Origin: Scatosoma sp045650185
Lineage (GTDB): Bacteria; Bacillota; Clostridia; Christensenellales; Borkfalkiaceae
Length of the DNA: 64,000 bases
Reading direction: 5' to 3'
NCBI GenBank assembly: GCA_045650185.1
Contig: JAZRQY010000006.1
Location: forward strand, 1-64,000
Shown: positions 14,756-23,880 of the stretch, piece by piece
Position numbering within the stretch: position 1 is the first letter of the stretch
Layout of the letters: each line of letters starts with the position of its first letter
Translations under genes and position numbers: made by a program
Notes under the pieces: generated by a model
Told to the model about the DNA's origin: nothing
Databases searched by the model: none
The model's input: the letters and a program-made list of their open reading frames with translations, nothing else

Positions 14756-16330
14756 TTACAGCGGCAGGCTGCCACGCTTTTTAATCAGTTCCACAAAGAT
14801 CTTCGCCGTCGTTGCGGCATCCTCGAAGGCGCGGTGGTGATTGAAATCAAAGCCGTAATAATCGGCAATCGTATTCAGCTTATAGTTAGCAAGCCCCACG
14901 CCAGCCAGTTGTTCCTGCGCCAATACCACCGTATCCAAGGACGGGTTGGAGAACACGTACCCGTTCTCCTTTCCGTAATGGCGGATAAAGCCGTAGTCAA
15001 AGTTGACGTTGTGCCCTACCAAAATCGCCCCGTCTACGAATTTAAAGAAGTCTGCAATCACCTTCTCCACCGTGGGCGCGCCGACCAAATCCTCGTCGTG
15101 AATCCCCGTAAGCTCAACAATCTTCGGGCTAAGCCGTTCGTTGCAAGCAACGAAGGTAGCAAACTTTTCACGAATTTCGCCGTCGATGAGCTTGACCGCC
15201 CCGACCTCGATAATCTTATCCATTTTACCCATGGACGGTTGCCAAACGAGCCCCGTTGTTTCGAGGTCGAATACGACGATTTCTCTGCCCTTCAGAGCCG
15301 CAGGTTTTTCCTCTACGTCGAAAAATCCAGCCTGCTTGTATTCCACGTACGGTTCGGGGAATACGGTGTGATAGAACTTTGGTACAGGTCTTGACGGCTT
15401 TGCCTTCGGGGTAAATCCTTCCGGCGCACGACCAAGATTGATTTTCCCTGCCTTGAAGGAAGGGTGTCCGTTGAACTCCTCATTCGCACCCAAAATAACG
15501 ATGCTATCCCCCACCTTCAAAGCTTTGATTTTATCCTCAGTCGCCTTCTTCGGGAAATAGGTGCAACGGAGCATACCAGAGCCGTCCGAAATCGTCAGCG
15601 AATAACGAGTTTTTTCCATATCCTCGCCCGTCTTCTCGTTGCGTTTTACATACCGCTTTTCCTCAAAAAAGGTAATCTCGCCACAGACGGCAAATTCCTT
15701 TTCCATCTCCCCCATGTCCGCGATATACACAGCATCCGTGGGAATAGTATCCGCACCGTCAATCCGCTTGTACCCATCGATGGGAAAAGTGCGAATTTCC
15801 GAAACAAATACCTCTTCTTTCACCTCAACAAGCTCTTCTAAAGCAGAGGTATCCTTCTCCTTTTCCACCACGCGCACGTCCCCGTAGAAGGTGCCGCAAT
15901 ATTGCGAAGAAAGATGCGCGCTGACCGCATCCATCAGTTTTCCCGAAGTAAAGAACGAGCGTTCGTCTGCCGCCACCGAGAAATAGAAATTTGCGCCGCT
16001 TTCAAGCAGTTGTATGGAAATATCTTCTGCCTTTAAGAACGCCGCCGCGGCAGGAAAACTGCCACAGACGAACGTAAAAATACGCTCACGCAATAAGTCC
16101 TCGTCCAAGACTCTTTTTGCAATTTTCACCCTTGCCGTGAACTCCGCAGGCAAAAACTTGCCCGATATTTTACACGCCTCTGCCTCTTCCGCCTCCGTAA
16201 AGGAACGGTCGGTAATCAATAAAAATTCTGCAACCCTTTCCCTTTTATAGAGGTGTATACCGGCAAGAACGGCGTTTCGAAGTCCGTCCAATGCGCGCAA
16301 AGCGCGCAGATACTCATGCGTTCTGTCCAT
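14756..16330 (-). CDS. PolC-like protein with OB fold and DnaQ-type exonuclease only
   Basis: 524 residues that match only part of a replicative PolC (about 1400 residues). They comprise an N-terminal region (1-200) like PolC domains I/II, an OB-type domain (about 205-310, FAVCGEITFFEEKRYV and LTISDGSGMLRCTYFPKK), then a DEDDh exonuclease (about 350-520) with VFDLETTGL, VGHNVNFDYGFI and the terminal HHRAFEDA. There is no PHP domain between OB and exonuclease and no polymerase after it; the stop is clean and a TIR gene follows. It may be a stand-alone proofreading or nuclease subunit. It starts inside the end of ispG (17-base overlap). Confidence 0.8.
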   Translation of the reverse strand: MDRTHEYLRALRALDGLRNAVLAGIHLYKRERVAEFLLITDRSFTEAEEAEACKISGKFLPAEFTARVKIAKRVLDEDLLRERIFTFVCGSFPAAAAFLKAEDISIQLLESGANFYFSVAADERSFFTSGKLMDAVSAHLSSQYCGTFYGDVRVVEKEKDTSALEELVEVKEEVFVSEIRTFPIDGYKRIDGADTIPTDAVYIADMGEMEKEFAVCGEITFFEEKRYVKRNEKTGEDMEKTRYSLTISDGSGMLRCTYFPKKATEDKIKALKVGDSIVILGANEEFNGHPSFKAGKINLGRAPEGFTPKAKPSRPVPKFYHTVFPEPYVEYKQAGFFDVEEKPAALKGREIVVFDLETTGLVWQPSMGKMDKIIEVGAVKLIDGEIREKFATFVACNERLSPKIVELTGIHDEDLVGAPTVEKVIADFFKFVDGAILVGHNVNFDYGFIRHYGKENGYVFSNPSLDTVVLAQEQLAGVGLANYKLNTIADYYGFDFNHHRAFEDAATTAKIFVELIKKRGSLPL

Positions 16331-17384
16331 CGCCCAACAATTCCTTTAATTCCTGCAAGAAGGTTTCCCTTGCCCGCGCCGCCTCTACTTTCAAATAGGG
16401 CTCTCCCTTTTTAAACAGCAGGCAATAGCCGTTGCCACCGGCAATCCCAAGGTCGGCGTCCTTCGCTTCACCCGGGCCGTTGACCACGCAACCCATTACT
16501 GCCACTTTCGCTTTCTTTTTGTAGGGAAGAACGAAATCGGACACCTCACGCGCCAACTCCATACTATCCCAACCGCATCTGCCACAGGTCGGGCAAGAAA
16601 CCACCTCTACGTAGTCCTCTTCCAAGCCGCAAGCCTGCAAAATACGCTTTGCCGCATACACCTCTTGGACGGGGTCGTCCGTCAAGGAAACACGCAGCGT
16701 ATCCCCCACCCCTTGTAAGAGAAGGGAGCCGATACCTACCGCGCTCTTTACGATACCGCTGGCGGTCGTTCCAGCCTCCGTAACCCCCACGTGCAGAGGG
16801 TAGGAGGTACGATTTGCCAGTAGCAGGTACGAATTCACCGTCATCGGAACGTCCGATGCCTTTACCGAAATCGCAATGTCCTGCACCCCAAATTTTTCCA
16901 AAGCCGCCACGTTAAAGAGAGCGCTTTCTACCAGCGCCTCCGGCGTTCTACCGTATTTTGCCAAAAAGTGAGGCTCGATACTGCCCGTGTTTGCGCCCAC
17001 ACGCACGGGAATACCGTGCGCCTTAACGCAATCCGCAACGTAGCGGATTTTCTCCTCACCACCGATGTTGCCGGGATTGATACGCACCTTATGCGCGCCG
17101 TTTTCAATCGCCGCTACCGCCAACTTATAGGAAAAGTGAATATCCGCAACGAGCGGTAAGCCGCACTCTGCCGCCACACGCTTTACAGCCGCCGCATCCG
17201 CATCGTCTGCCACCGCCACGCGCACGATTTCACACCCAGCGTTTTTCAGCGCCGAAATCTGCGCCAAAGTCTTTTCAACGTCTGCCGTCTTCGTGGTCGT
17301 CATCGACTGAATGCGTACAGGCGCGCCGCCGCCTAAGCTAACGCCGCCAACGCTAATACGCCTCGTATTTTCTCTAGTGGTCAC
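16314..17384 (-). CDS. ispG: 4-hydroxy-3-methylbut-2-enyl diphosphate synthase (IspG/GcpE)
   Basis: Penultimate step of the MEP isoprenoid pathway, an iron-sulfur enzyme. 356 residues, GTG start at 17384 overlapping the nrdR stop (GTGA). A TIM-barrel with MTTTKTADVEKTLAQI (28-43), HFSYKLAVAAIENGAHKVRI, NTGSIE, and the cluster-binding SCPTCGRCGW (about 262-271) and GCVVNGPGE (about 299-307). The dispersed genomic position, beside nrdR and rarA, gives no regulatory hint. Confidence 0.96.
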   Translation of the reverse strand: MTTRENTRRISVGGVSLGGGAPVRIQSMTTTKTADVEKTLAQISALKNAGCEIVRVAVADDADAAAVKRVAAECGLPLVADIHFSYKLAVAAIENGAHKVRINPGNIGGEEKIRYVADCVKAHGIPVRVGANTGSIEPHFLAKYGRTPEALVESALFNVAALEKFGVQDIAISVKASDVPMTVNSYLLLANRTSYPLHVGVTEAGTTASGIVKSAVGIGSLLLQGVGDTLRVSLTDDPVQEVYAAKRILQACGLEEDYVEVVSCPTCGRCGWDSMELAREVSDFVLPYKKKAKVAVMGCVVNGPGEAKDADLGIAGGNGYCLLFKKGEPYLKVEAARARETFLQELKELLGDGQNA

Positions 17385-17869
17385 GCCTCGTTTCCTCCGT
17401 CCTTTTTCGAATCTCTTGCATCGCGCATCATCTTTTTAAGCTCGGACATAAACGAGGAAATATCCTTAAACGAGCGGTATACGGATGCGTAGCGCACGTA
17501 CGCAACCTCGTCCGTTTCCTTCAACGCCTCCATAACCATCTCCCCGATGGCTTTGGAGGAAATTTCACTCTCCATACTGTTATATACTCTACGCGAAATA
17601 TCGGACACAATGGCCTCGATTGCATCTGCGGAAACCGCACGCTTTTCGCACGCCTTTACGATACCACGGCGCACCTTTTCTGCGTTGTACGACTCCCTCG
17701 TGCCGTCGCTTTTCACCACGAGTACGGGGGTAACCTCTATCGTTTCGTAAGTGGTAAATCTTCTACCGCACAGAGTACATTCTCTGCGACGACGAATACT
17801 CTTTCTATCGTCCGAGGAACGGGAGTCGATTACCTTGCTCTCTGTACATTCACAATATAAGCACTTCAT
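17381..17869 (-). CDS. nrdR: Transcriptional repressor NrdR
   Basis: Zinc-finger/ATP-cone repressor of ribonucleotide reductase genes. 162 residues: C4 zinc ribbon with CLYCECTESKVIDSR (3-17) and CTLCGRRFTTYE (31-48 region), followed by the ATP-cone (about 49-139, VVKSDGTRESYNAEKVRRGI). No nrd gene or NrdR box is evident nearby. It lies between rarA (27 bp) and ispG (overlap). Confidence 0.97.
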   Translation of the reverse strand: MKCLYCECTESKVIDSRSSDDRKSIRRRRECTLCGRRFTTYETIEVTPVLVVKSDGTRESYNAEKVRRGIVKACEKRAVSADAIEAIVSDISRRVYNSMESEISSKAIGEMVMEALKETDEVAYVRYASVYRSFKDISSFMSELKKMMRDARDSKKDGGNEA

Positions 17870-17896
17870 TCGTTTTCTCCTTCAATACAGCCGCCC

Positions 17897-19210
17897 TTAA
17901 TTCTTTTTGCCCTTACGTTCCCGAATCTCTAAAACCTCTTTTTCATAACCTCTTCCGGAGGGTACGTAGTAGATTTTATCCTTCAAAGAATCGGGCAAAT
18001 ACTGTTGTTCGACGTAGCCGCCAAAGTCGTGAGGGTATTTATACGCCGCCCTTGCGTTTTTATCCTCAGCGCTAGCAAAGCTGACGTCCTTTAAATGGGG
18101 CGGCACACGGTCGTCGTTATCCGAAACGGCGTCTGCTTTCGCCGCATACATCGCCTCGACGACGGAATTACTCTTTTCCGCCTCGCAGACGTAAATGATT
18201 GCCTCGGAGAGGGGAATCATCGCCTCGGGAATACCGATTCTCTCTAACGCGTACATTGCAGAGGTCGCAATCTGCAAAGCGCGAGGATCTGCCATGCCCA
18301 CGTCCTCGGCGGAATGTACCACCAAACGACGAGCCACCAACATCGGGTCACAACCACCCTCGATTAAGCGTTGCGCATAGTAGAGCGCCGCGTTAGCATC
18401 ACTCCCCCTCAGCGACTTACAAAACGCCGACAAGAAATCGTAATAACTGTCCTCGTTGTAGGAGAGCGCTTTTCTTTGAATGGACTGTTCTGCATCCGAC
18501 AGAGTAATATGTATCACGCCCTGCTCGTTGGGGGTAGTCGTCAGCGCCGCCAATTCCAAGGCGTTGTACGCAGTACGCAAGTCCCCACCTGCGACACGGG
18601 CAATATGTTCTATCGCCTTTTCGTCTACCTTCAGCGGCAATTTTCCCAAGCCCTTATGGCGACTGACGATTGCTTTTTGCAAAGCCTCGGCAATATCGTC
18701 CTTATTCAAGCGTTTGAACTCAAACACTCTGCAACGAGAAACGATAGCAGGCGTCATCGACGCGTACGGATTTTCCGTCGTTGAGCCGATGAAAATAATC
18801 GTACCTTGCTCGATTGCAGGAAGAAGGGAATCGCTCTGCGTCTTGCTAAAGCGATGACACTCGTCCAACATCAAGTAGGTGCGTTTGCCGTACATACGCA
18901 AATTATCACGCGCCTCTTCCACCGCCTTTTTGACGTCTGCTACGCCCGCATTGACGGCGTTGAGCTTAATAAACTCCCCGTTCGTTCTAAGGGCGATGAT
19001 GTTGGCAAGGGTGGTCTTTCCGCAACCGGGAGGCCCCCAAAAAATACAACTACCCAGACGATCAGTAGCAATCGCGCGGCGAAGCAACGAGCCCTCCGCA
19101 ACGATATGCTTCTGCCCGATGAACTCCTCTAAGGAGTTGGCGCGCATACGCTCGGCAAGCGGCTTTGCTTCCTCTTCATGATTATGGTTGTTAAAATCAA
19201 ATAAATCCAT
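17897..19210 (-). CDS. rarA: Replication-associated recombination protein A (RarA/MgsA)
   Basis: AAA+ ATPase that acts at stalled forks. 437 residues: Walker A GPPGCGKTTLANI (59-71), Walker B MLDECHRF (about 113-120), sensor region GSTTENPY (about 141-148), and the C-terminal tetramerisation domain with VNYLPP-type residues YVEQQYLPDSL. Ends lysine-rich. The ATG follows GGGGCAGGT, a ribosome binding site form that recurs in this window. It lies 8 bp after the patatin-family gene. Confidence 0.95.
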   Translation of the reverse strand: MDLFDFNNHNHEEEAKPLAERMRANSLEEFIGQKHIVAEGSLLRRAIATDRLGSCIFWGPPGCGKTTLANIIALRTNGEFIKLNAVNAGVADVKKAVEEARDNLRMYGKRTYLMLDECHRFSKTQSDSLLPAIEQGTIIFIGSTTENPYASMTPAIVSRCRVFEFKRLNKDDIAEALQKAIVSRHKGLGKLPLKVDEKAIEHIARVAGGDLRTAYNALELAALTTTPNEQGVIHITLSDAEQSIQRKALSYNEDSYYDFLSAFCKSLRGSDANAALYYAQRLIEGGCDPMLVARRLVVHSAEDVGMADPRALQIATSAMYALERIGIPEAMIPLSEAIIYVCEAEKSNSVVEAMYAAKADAVSDNDDRVPPHLKDVSFASAEDKNARAAYKYPHDFGGYVEQQYLPDSLKDKIYYVPSGRGYEKEVLEIRERKGKKN

Positions 19211-19218
19211 ACCTGCCC

Positions 19219-19998
19219 CTATTCTTTTAACAGTTCTTTTATCTTTGGAACGTATTTTTTACCCAATTCATAGCCTTGTCGGTAAGCAAAATCAAAATTA
19301 CGGAAGGAATATTGACTCATATCCCCAAGCTCCGGCTCCAACCAAAGATCGTACTGCTTACGCATACGCGTCTTATACGCCTGCGTACGCGCGTTATCCA
19401 TAATATCTACTACTTCCAGCAAGACGGTCAACGCATTCGGACAACGGTCTTTACAGAGCCGTTTCCCCAAAACGTCCACAGCAACCACGACGTCCGCGCC
19501 CATTCTCTTGACTTCGTCAACGGGCACGCGCTTCAAAATGCCCCCGTCCACCAAGCGCATTCCGTCTACCTCCATCGGCTTAAATACCGAGGGAATGGAA
19601 GAGGATGCCACCACGGCGTCTAAGACGCTTCCGCTGGAAAACTCAACCACTTCTTGGCGGAGCATATCCACCGCTACGCACGAGAAGGGAATTTTTAACT
19701 CAGAAAAATCTTTATCGCCGATATAGCGAGCCAACAGCTTTCGCACCTTTCTGGTATCCAGCACACCGCCCGGCTTATTCGTGATGTCCACCAAGTCGAA
19801 AAACCGCAACGAGCACACCGCGCGGCGCATATATTCAGGGGAAAGCCCTGCGGCGCACGCCGAGCCGACCACCGAGCCCATAGAACATCCGCTGATAAAA
19901 TTTGGACGGATTTGCGCATCTTCCAACGCCTGTAAAAAACCGATATGCGCAATCCCACGGCTGCCGCCGCTACCCAAAGCCAAACCCAGAGTTTTCAT
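19219..19998 (-). CDS. Patatin-like phospholipase (RssA family)
   Basis: 259 residues from the ATG at 19998 (AGGAG upstream). The patatin hydrolase dyad is present: oxyanion GSGGSRG (about 9-15), nucleophile GCSMGS (about 38-43) with the Ser, and the Asp in VDGGI (about 153-157). Family members hydrolyse acyl esters of lipids; the substrate is unknown. The end, KTRMRKQYDLWLEPELGD, is typical of small bacterial patatins. A promoter-like sequence lies just upstream (20034-20061). Confidence 0.88.
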   Translation of the reverse strand: MKTLGLALGSGGSRGIAHIGFLQALEDAQIRPNFISGCSMGSVVGSACAAGLSPEYMRRAVCSLRFFDLVDITNKPGGVLDTRKVRKLLARYIGDKDFSELKIPFSCVAVDMLRQEVVEFSSGSVLDAVVASSSIPSVFKPMEVDGMRLVDGGILKRVPVDEVKRMGADVVVAVDVLGKRLCKDRCPNALTVLLEVVDIMDNARTQAYKTRMRKQYDLWLEPELGDMSQYSFRNFDFAYRQGYELGKKYVPKIKELLKE

Positions 19999-20033
19999 TT
20001 TCTTTTTCTCCTCACCTACCGATAACGGTAATA

Positions 20034-20061
20034 TGTATAGGTAAGTTTGCTTCCCTTTCAA
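20034..20061 (-). promoter_or_regulatory. Possible promoter upstream of the patatin-family gene
   Basis: Minus strand: TTGAAA (20056-20061), 16 bp, TATACA (20034-20039), in the 105-bp gap after pheA. A small TACCG-ATAA-CGGTA hairpin lies between it and the start codon. It suggests the genes from the patatin gene to the methyltransferases can be transcribed apart from those upstream. Confidence 0.45.
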
Positions 20062-20103
20062 AGTACGCGCAAAAAGCGAATTTTATCTTTGTTTTACTCA
20101 CTT

Positions 20104-20946
20104 TTAACGGGTATATACACCCAAAATTTTACATTCGAGCGTATTTTCTTGAATCTTTGCAAAGAAGGACGCAAAACTTTCATCTGCCACGTTGCAAGCC
20201 GCTTCGATAAAGAAACGGAATTCGCCGGGGCTATTTTTAACCGGACGGCTTTCCAGCTTCGTCATATCCACGTTGTAGTCGGCGATGATTTTCAAGAGGG
20301 ACAACAGACTGCCCGGCTTATTCGGACAAACGACCGAGAAAAACAGCCTATTGGAAACGGAAGGCAATTTTTCCTTTCCCTTGCGCACTAAGAGGAAGTG
20401 GGTAAAATTATGCTTTTCGTCCGAAAGGCATTCCTCACCAACAACGAAGCCCGGGCGCAAATTTTCAACGTGCGCGCCTGTAATCGCCGCGCTTCTGCCA
20501 CTGTCGTCCTCCATCGCCTTATTCAAGCCAAATGCCGTCGACTCCGTTTCACGAAGCGCCGCAAACGGCATCCTCTTGCTTAAAAACTCCGAACATTGTC
20601 CAAGCGCCTGCCCATGCGAATACACTCTGCCGATTTCGGAAAGGCTTACCCCTTCCTTGTACACCAAGCGGTGGTCAATACGCAAGACGTATTCCTTTAC
20701 CGCATATAAGTCTTGCAATTCCTGCAACAAATCGAGGTTTTGCACCACGCTTCCCTGCAAAGTGTTTTCTACGGGGATGGCGCAAGCGTCTGCTTTCCCC
20801 GTCGCTACCGCGTTTAACGCTTCCGCGAAATTACGAAAGGGCATACATTCGTTCCAGTTTCCCTCCGTTGGCGTTTCCTGTTCTAAGAAGGCGCGCGCCG
20901 CCAAATGCGAATAGCTGCCTTCCGGTCCTAAATATGCAATCTTCAT
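20104..20946 (-). CDS. pheA: Prephenate dehydratase
   Basis: Converts prephenate to phenylpyruvate for phenylalanine synthesis. 280 residues from the ATG at 20946 (GGAGAA upstream): YLGPEGSYSHLAAR (about 4-17), the catalytic region with AIPVENTLQGSV (about 61-72), and an ACT domain at the end with ESRPVKN (about 238), the Phe-binding element, so feedback inhibition is expected. No chorismate mutase is fused. It follows the DAHP synthase gene by 36 bp, so the first and a late step of the pathway are co-transcribed. Confidence 0.94.
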   Translation of the reverse strand: MKIAYLGPEGSYSHLAARAFLEQETPTEGNWNECMPFRNFAEALNAVATGKADACAIPVENTLQGSVVQNLDLLQELQDLYAVKEYVLRIDHRLVYKEGVSLSEIGRVYSHGQALGQCSEFLSKRMPFAALRETESTAFGLNKAMEDDSGRSAAITGAHVENLRPGFVVGEECLSDEKHNFTHFLLVRKGKEKLPSVSNRLFFSVVCPNKPGSLLSLLKIIADYNVDMTKLESRPVKNSPGEFRFFIEAACNVADESFASFFAKIQENTLECKILGVYTR

Positions 20947-20982
20947 AATTTCTCCTTTCGTTCTCCTGACCAAAACCTCGGT

Positions 20983-22005
20983 TTAAACCATTTCTGCAAT
21001 ATCGAGCAGCAAACGCTCAGTATCTTCCCAGCCGATACAAGGGTCGGTAATCGACTTACCGAACACTTCGTCGTGGGCTTGGTTGCCTTCGACCAAAAAG
21101 CTCTCCAACATAAAGCCCTTGACAATCCCCTTGAAGGCGTCGTCAAAGCGTCTATTCTGCATAACCTCGTGCGCAATACGGATCTGCTGACGGTGCTTTT
21201 TCCCCGAGTTAGAATGGTTGCAGTCAATCACGATAGCAGGATTTTTCAACTTGCTACCACGATAGATTTCTTCCAGCTGCATAACCGTTTCGTAATGGAA
21301 GTTGGGCACGTCCAAACCATTGCCGTCCACACCGCCACGCAAAATAGCGTGCGCGTAAGGGTTGCCGTCCGAACGCACTTGGTAGTTGCGGTACTTGAAG
21401 ATTTGAGGGCTCTGCGCCGCAAAGATAGAGTTGATCAGCACGGGAATATTCCCACTCATCGGGTTTTTTAAGCCAACAGGCGCATCGACGCCGCTTGCCA
21501 CCTGACGGTGCAACTGGTCCTCTACGCTTCTTGCGCCTACTGCGTGGTAGGAAAGCAAGTCCTCTACGTACGCCGTGTTTTCAGGATAGAGCATCTCGTC
21601 TGCCGAAGTCAAGCCCGATGCTTCAATCGCCGCAAGGTGCAACGAGCGGATACTGCGAATCCCACGCACGATATCCGCCTCTCCGTCGGGATCGGGTTGC
21701 AGGAACATACCCTTGTAGCCAACGCCCTTGGTGCGAGGCTTGTTTGTGTAGATACGAGGGATAATCACCAGCTTGTCCTTCACCTTTTCGTTCAGTTTTC
21801 CCAAGCGAGTAATGTATTCCAAGGTAGGCGCGGATTCGTGCGCAGAGCACGGGCCGACAACCACCAACATTTTTTCACTCTTTCCCGAAAGCACCGCGCG
21901 AATTTCCTCGTCGCGCGCCGCTTTTATCTTTTTCATTTCCGGCGTCAGCGGTGTTTCCGCAATAAATTCCTCCGGCTCCGGAATGTAATTTTGCTTTTGC
22001 AACAT
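20983..22005 (-). CDS. 3-deoxy-7-phosphoheptulonate synthase, class I (AroF/G type)
   Basis: Condenses phosphoenolpyruvate and erythrose 4-phosphate, the entry to the shikimate pathway. 340 residues of the AroAI-alpha type usual in enterobacteria: VVGPCSAHE (about 49-57), YTNKPRTKGVGYKGM (about 87-100), GARSVEDQLHRQVASG (about 157-172), VDCNHSNSGK (about 253-262). An N-terminal extension that could bind feedback amino acids is present. Which amino acid controls it cannot be told. Together with pheA downstream it forms a Phe-oriented pair, away from the aro cluster at 49-54 kb. Confidence 0.94.
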   Translation of the reverse strand: MLQKQNYIPEPEEFIAETPLTPEMKKIKAARDEEIRAVLSGKSEKMLVVVGPCSAHESAPTLEYITRLGKLNEKVKDKLVIIPRIYTNKPRTKGVGYKGMFLQPDPDGEADIVRGIRSIRSLHLAAIEASGLTSADEMLYPENTAYVEDLLSYHAVGARSVEDQLHRQVASGVDAPVGLKNPMSGNIPVLINSIFAAQSPQIFKYRNYQVRSDGNPYAHAILRGGVDGNGLDVPNFHYETVMQLEEIYRGSKLKNPAIVIDCNHSNSGKKHRQQIRIAHEVMQNRRFDDAFKGIVKGFMLESFLVEGNQAHDEVFGKSITDPCIGWEDTERLLLDIAEMV

Positions 22006-22027
22006 ATTAGTATCTCCTTGAAAAAAG

Positions 22028-22510
22028 TTATTCCTTTGTTAATAAACGTATATATTCTTCCACTTTTTCCGAAACGTAATCGGAAATGGGAGTTTTAAAC
22101 TGCAGGCTACTGCGGACCATAGAGGAGCTGACGTGTAAAAACTCCTGTGGGCAGGGCAAATAGATGGGAATCATCTCTTCGTTTAACCGTTTTGACGCAA
22201 AATAATTTGCGTTTTCGTACTCAAAGTCCACGGTGTTTCTAATCCCGCGAACGTAGAAGGGAGTATTCTCCTTTTCAAGCAATTCCGCCACCGTACCGGA
22301 AAATTCCACCACGCGGATACGCGGCTCGTTTTCAAATGCGAGCTGCAACATCTTCTTGCGTTGCTCTACCGTAAAGAAGGGGGCTTTTGCGGGATTACAC
22401 AAAATCGCCACCACCACCTCGTCAAACAGCTGTAAGCATTGTCCTATCAACGTTTCGTGCCCTTTCGTCAAGGGATCGAACGTCCCTGCAAACACACACT
22501 TTCTTTTCAT
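22028..22510 (-). CDS. coaD: Phosphopantetheine adenylyltransferase
   Basis: Penultimate coenzyme A enzyme. 160 residues with the nucleotidyltransferase signature FAGTFDPLTKGHETLI (7-22), YVRGIRNTVDFEYE (about 85-98) and SSSMVRS (about 127-133). The ATG overlaps the rsmD stop (ATGA), the standard rsmD-coaD pairing. Confidence 0.97.
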   Translation of the reverse strand: MKRKCVFAGTFDPLTKGHETLIGQCLQLFDEVVVAILCNPAKAPFFTVEQRKKMLQLAFENEPRIRVVEFSGTVAELLEKENTPFYVRGIRNTVDFEYENANYFASKRLNEEMIPIYLPCPQEFLHVSSSMVRSSLQFKTPISDYVSEKVEEYIRLLTKE

Positions 22511-23064
22511 ACTTCTTCCCTCGCTTTCGGGCGGAAAAAGGTGAGTATCGTCCGTCCATAACGACGTTCGTCATACTTTTCTAGCCCGTCTACTTCCCCT
22601 TCGAAGGGGACGTCCCTTTCCAATACCAAAACACCGTCTTCCGCAAGCAAGCCGCTTTTTGCAATCTTCTGCACGGCCCTTGCGCCAACCTCCAACGCAT
22701 AAGGAGGATCGATAAAAATGATATCGAAGGGGCGACGCTCGTAACCAAGATACGTTTCCGCATCTAAATTGTAGACCTTCGCCTCTTTTCCTTCCTCGAT
22801 TTTCAAGGCACGCAGATTCTTTCTTAAAATCGCCAAGCTGTCCTTGGACTTGTCGTTGAATACGACCTCTGCCGCACCACGAGAAAGGCTCTCCAAGCCC
22901 AACGCGCCGCTTCCTGCAAACAAGTCCAGCACCCTTGCCCCATAAAAGCGCAAGGAAAGGATATTAAACAGCGATTCCTTTACCCTATCTGCGGTGGGGC
23001 GAACGGACTCTCCGTCGAACGCCGCCAACACACGTCCTCTGTATTTTCCACCAATAATACGCAT
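22507..23064 (-). CDS. rsmD: 16S rRNA (guanine966-N2)-methyltransferase RsmD
   Basis: 185 residues from the ATG at 23064: MRIIGGKYRGR at the N terminus, RPTADRVKESLFNIL (about 23-37), SAM motif VLDLFAGSGALGLE (about 44-57) and the catalytic IDPPY (about 118-122). The start chosen gives the family's normal N-terminus; longer readings would overlap the upstream membrane protein. It shares the ATGA overlap with coaD. Confidence 0.95.
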   Translation of the reverse strand: MRIIGGKYRGRVLAAFDGESVRPTADRVKESLFNILSLRFYGARVLDLFAGSGALGLESLSRGAAEVVFNDKSKDSLAILRKNLRALKIEEGKEAKVYNLDAETYLGYERRPFDIIFIDPPYALEVGARAVQKIAKSGLLAEDGVLVLERDVPFEGEVDGLEKYDERRYGRTILTFFRPKAREEV

Positions 23065-23065
23065 T

Positions 23066-23851
23066 TTACTTTCTCTTCTTGGGCTTCGTGCCGGGAAGAC
23101 CGCCGTAGTTGATTTTTCTAGGCTTATTCGCCTCTTCCTCTGCCGCACGGTCTGCATTCACCTGCGCTCTTGCCGCTTTTGCACGAGCCGCATACGCACC
23201 AACGATGTAAAAAATACCCGTGACAATGATAGGAAGTAAGCCAAACAAACAAGACCAGTAATAGCTGACAGCGATCCCACTTACGTTCAAATAAGCAAAA
23301 GGCAACAGCGACCAGCCACAGCAAAGCATACTAAACAGCACCAAGATTGCCACCCCTCTATTATTAAAGGGAGCAGTCGTTTCCCCTTGCGCGGTCAACG
23401 AACGAAAAGCCGCGTTGACTCCATCGCCGTTAATGCCCACCAAAACCCCAAACAGGACGGTGAAAAACGCAATCACGCCGCCGATTGCAAAGCCCTTCCA
23501 TTCCCGATATTCCAGCTCCTCTTTATGCGAAGACATTCTTATCTGCGAGCCGAGCTGTTCTGCCGACATACGCTTCATGTTGCCCGATACGAGCATCTGA
23601 TAACCCTTGCCGCCGAACCCATACGCCATCGCGCCTGCGTACGCCGCCAACAGCACGGCAATCACCACCAAAAAGGCGATTCTTGCGCCGTTAAAGCCCT
23701 CCGCTATCGGGCCGCACCAATCCTCGTTGATCGTACCCATAAACGCAATACCGCTGAGGATCCCGAAGAAGGTCACCAAAATAAAGGACGACTTCAACGT
23801 TTCCCAAACGTTTACCCAAAATTTCTTCCACTTTTCTTTTGCCTTAGACAT
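23066..23851 (-). CDS. Uncharacterised membrane protein (about 6 TM segments)
   Basis: 261 residues, no family recognised. N-terminal basic stretch (MSKAKEKWKKFW), then hydrophobic segments at about 17-35, 55-75, 122-142, 168-190 and 195-215, with a cytoplasmic-looking loop around 85-115, and a charged tail ending GTKPKKRK. It lies between alr and rsmD in the same direction, only one base before rsmD. No signal for a specific activity. Confidence 0.75.
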   Translation of the reverse strand: MSKAKEKWKKFWVNVWETLKSSFILVTFFGILSGIAFMGTINEDWCGPIAEGFNGARIAFLVVIAVLLAAYAGAMAYGFGGKGYQMLVSGNMKRMSAEQLGSQIRMSSHKEELEYREWKGFAIGGVIAFFTVLFGVLVGINGDGVNAAFRSLTAQGETTAPFNNRGVAILVLFSMLCCGWSLLPFAYLNVSGIAVSYYWSCLFGLLPIIVTGIFYIVGAYAARAKAARAQVNADRAAEEEANKPRKINYGGLPGTKPKKRK

Positions 23852-23880
23852 ACTTACTCCTCGGACTTAAGTCCGCTTTT

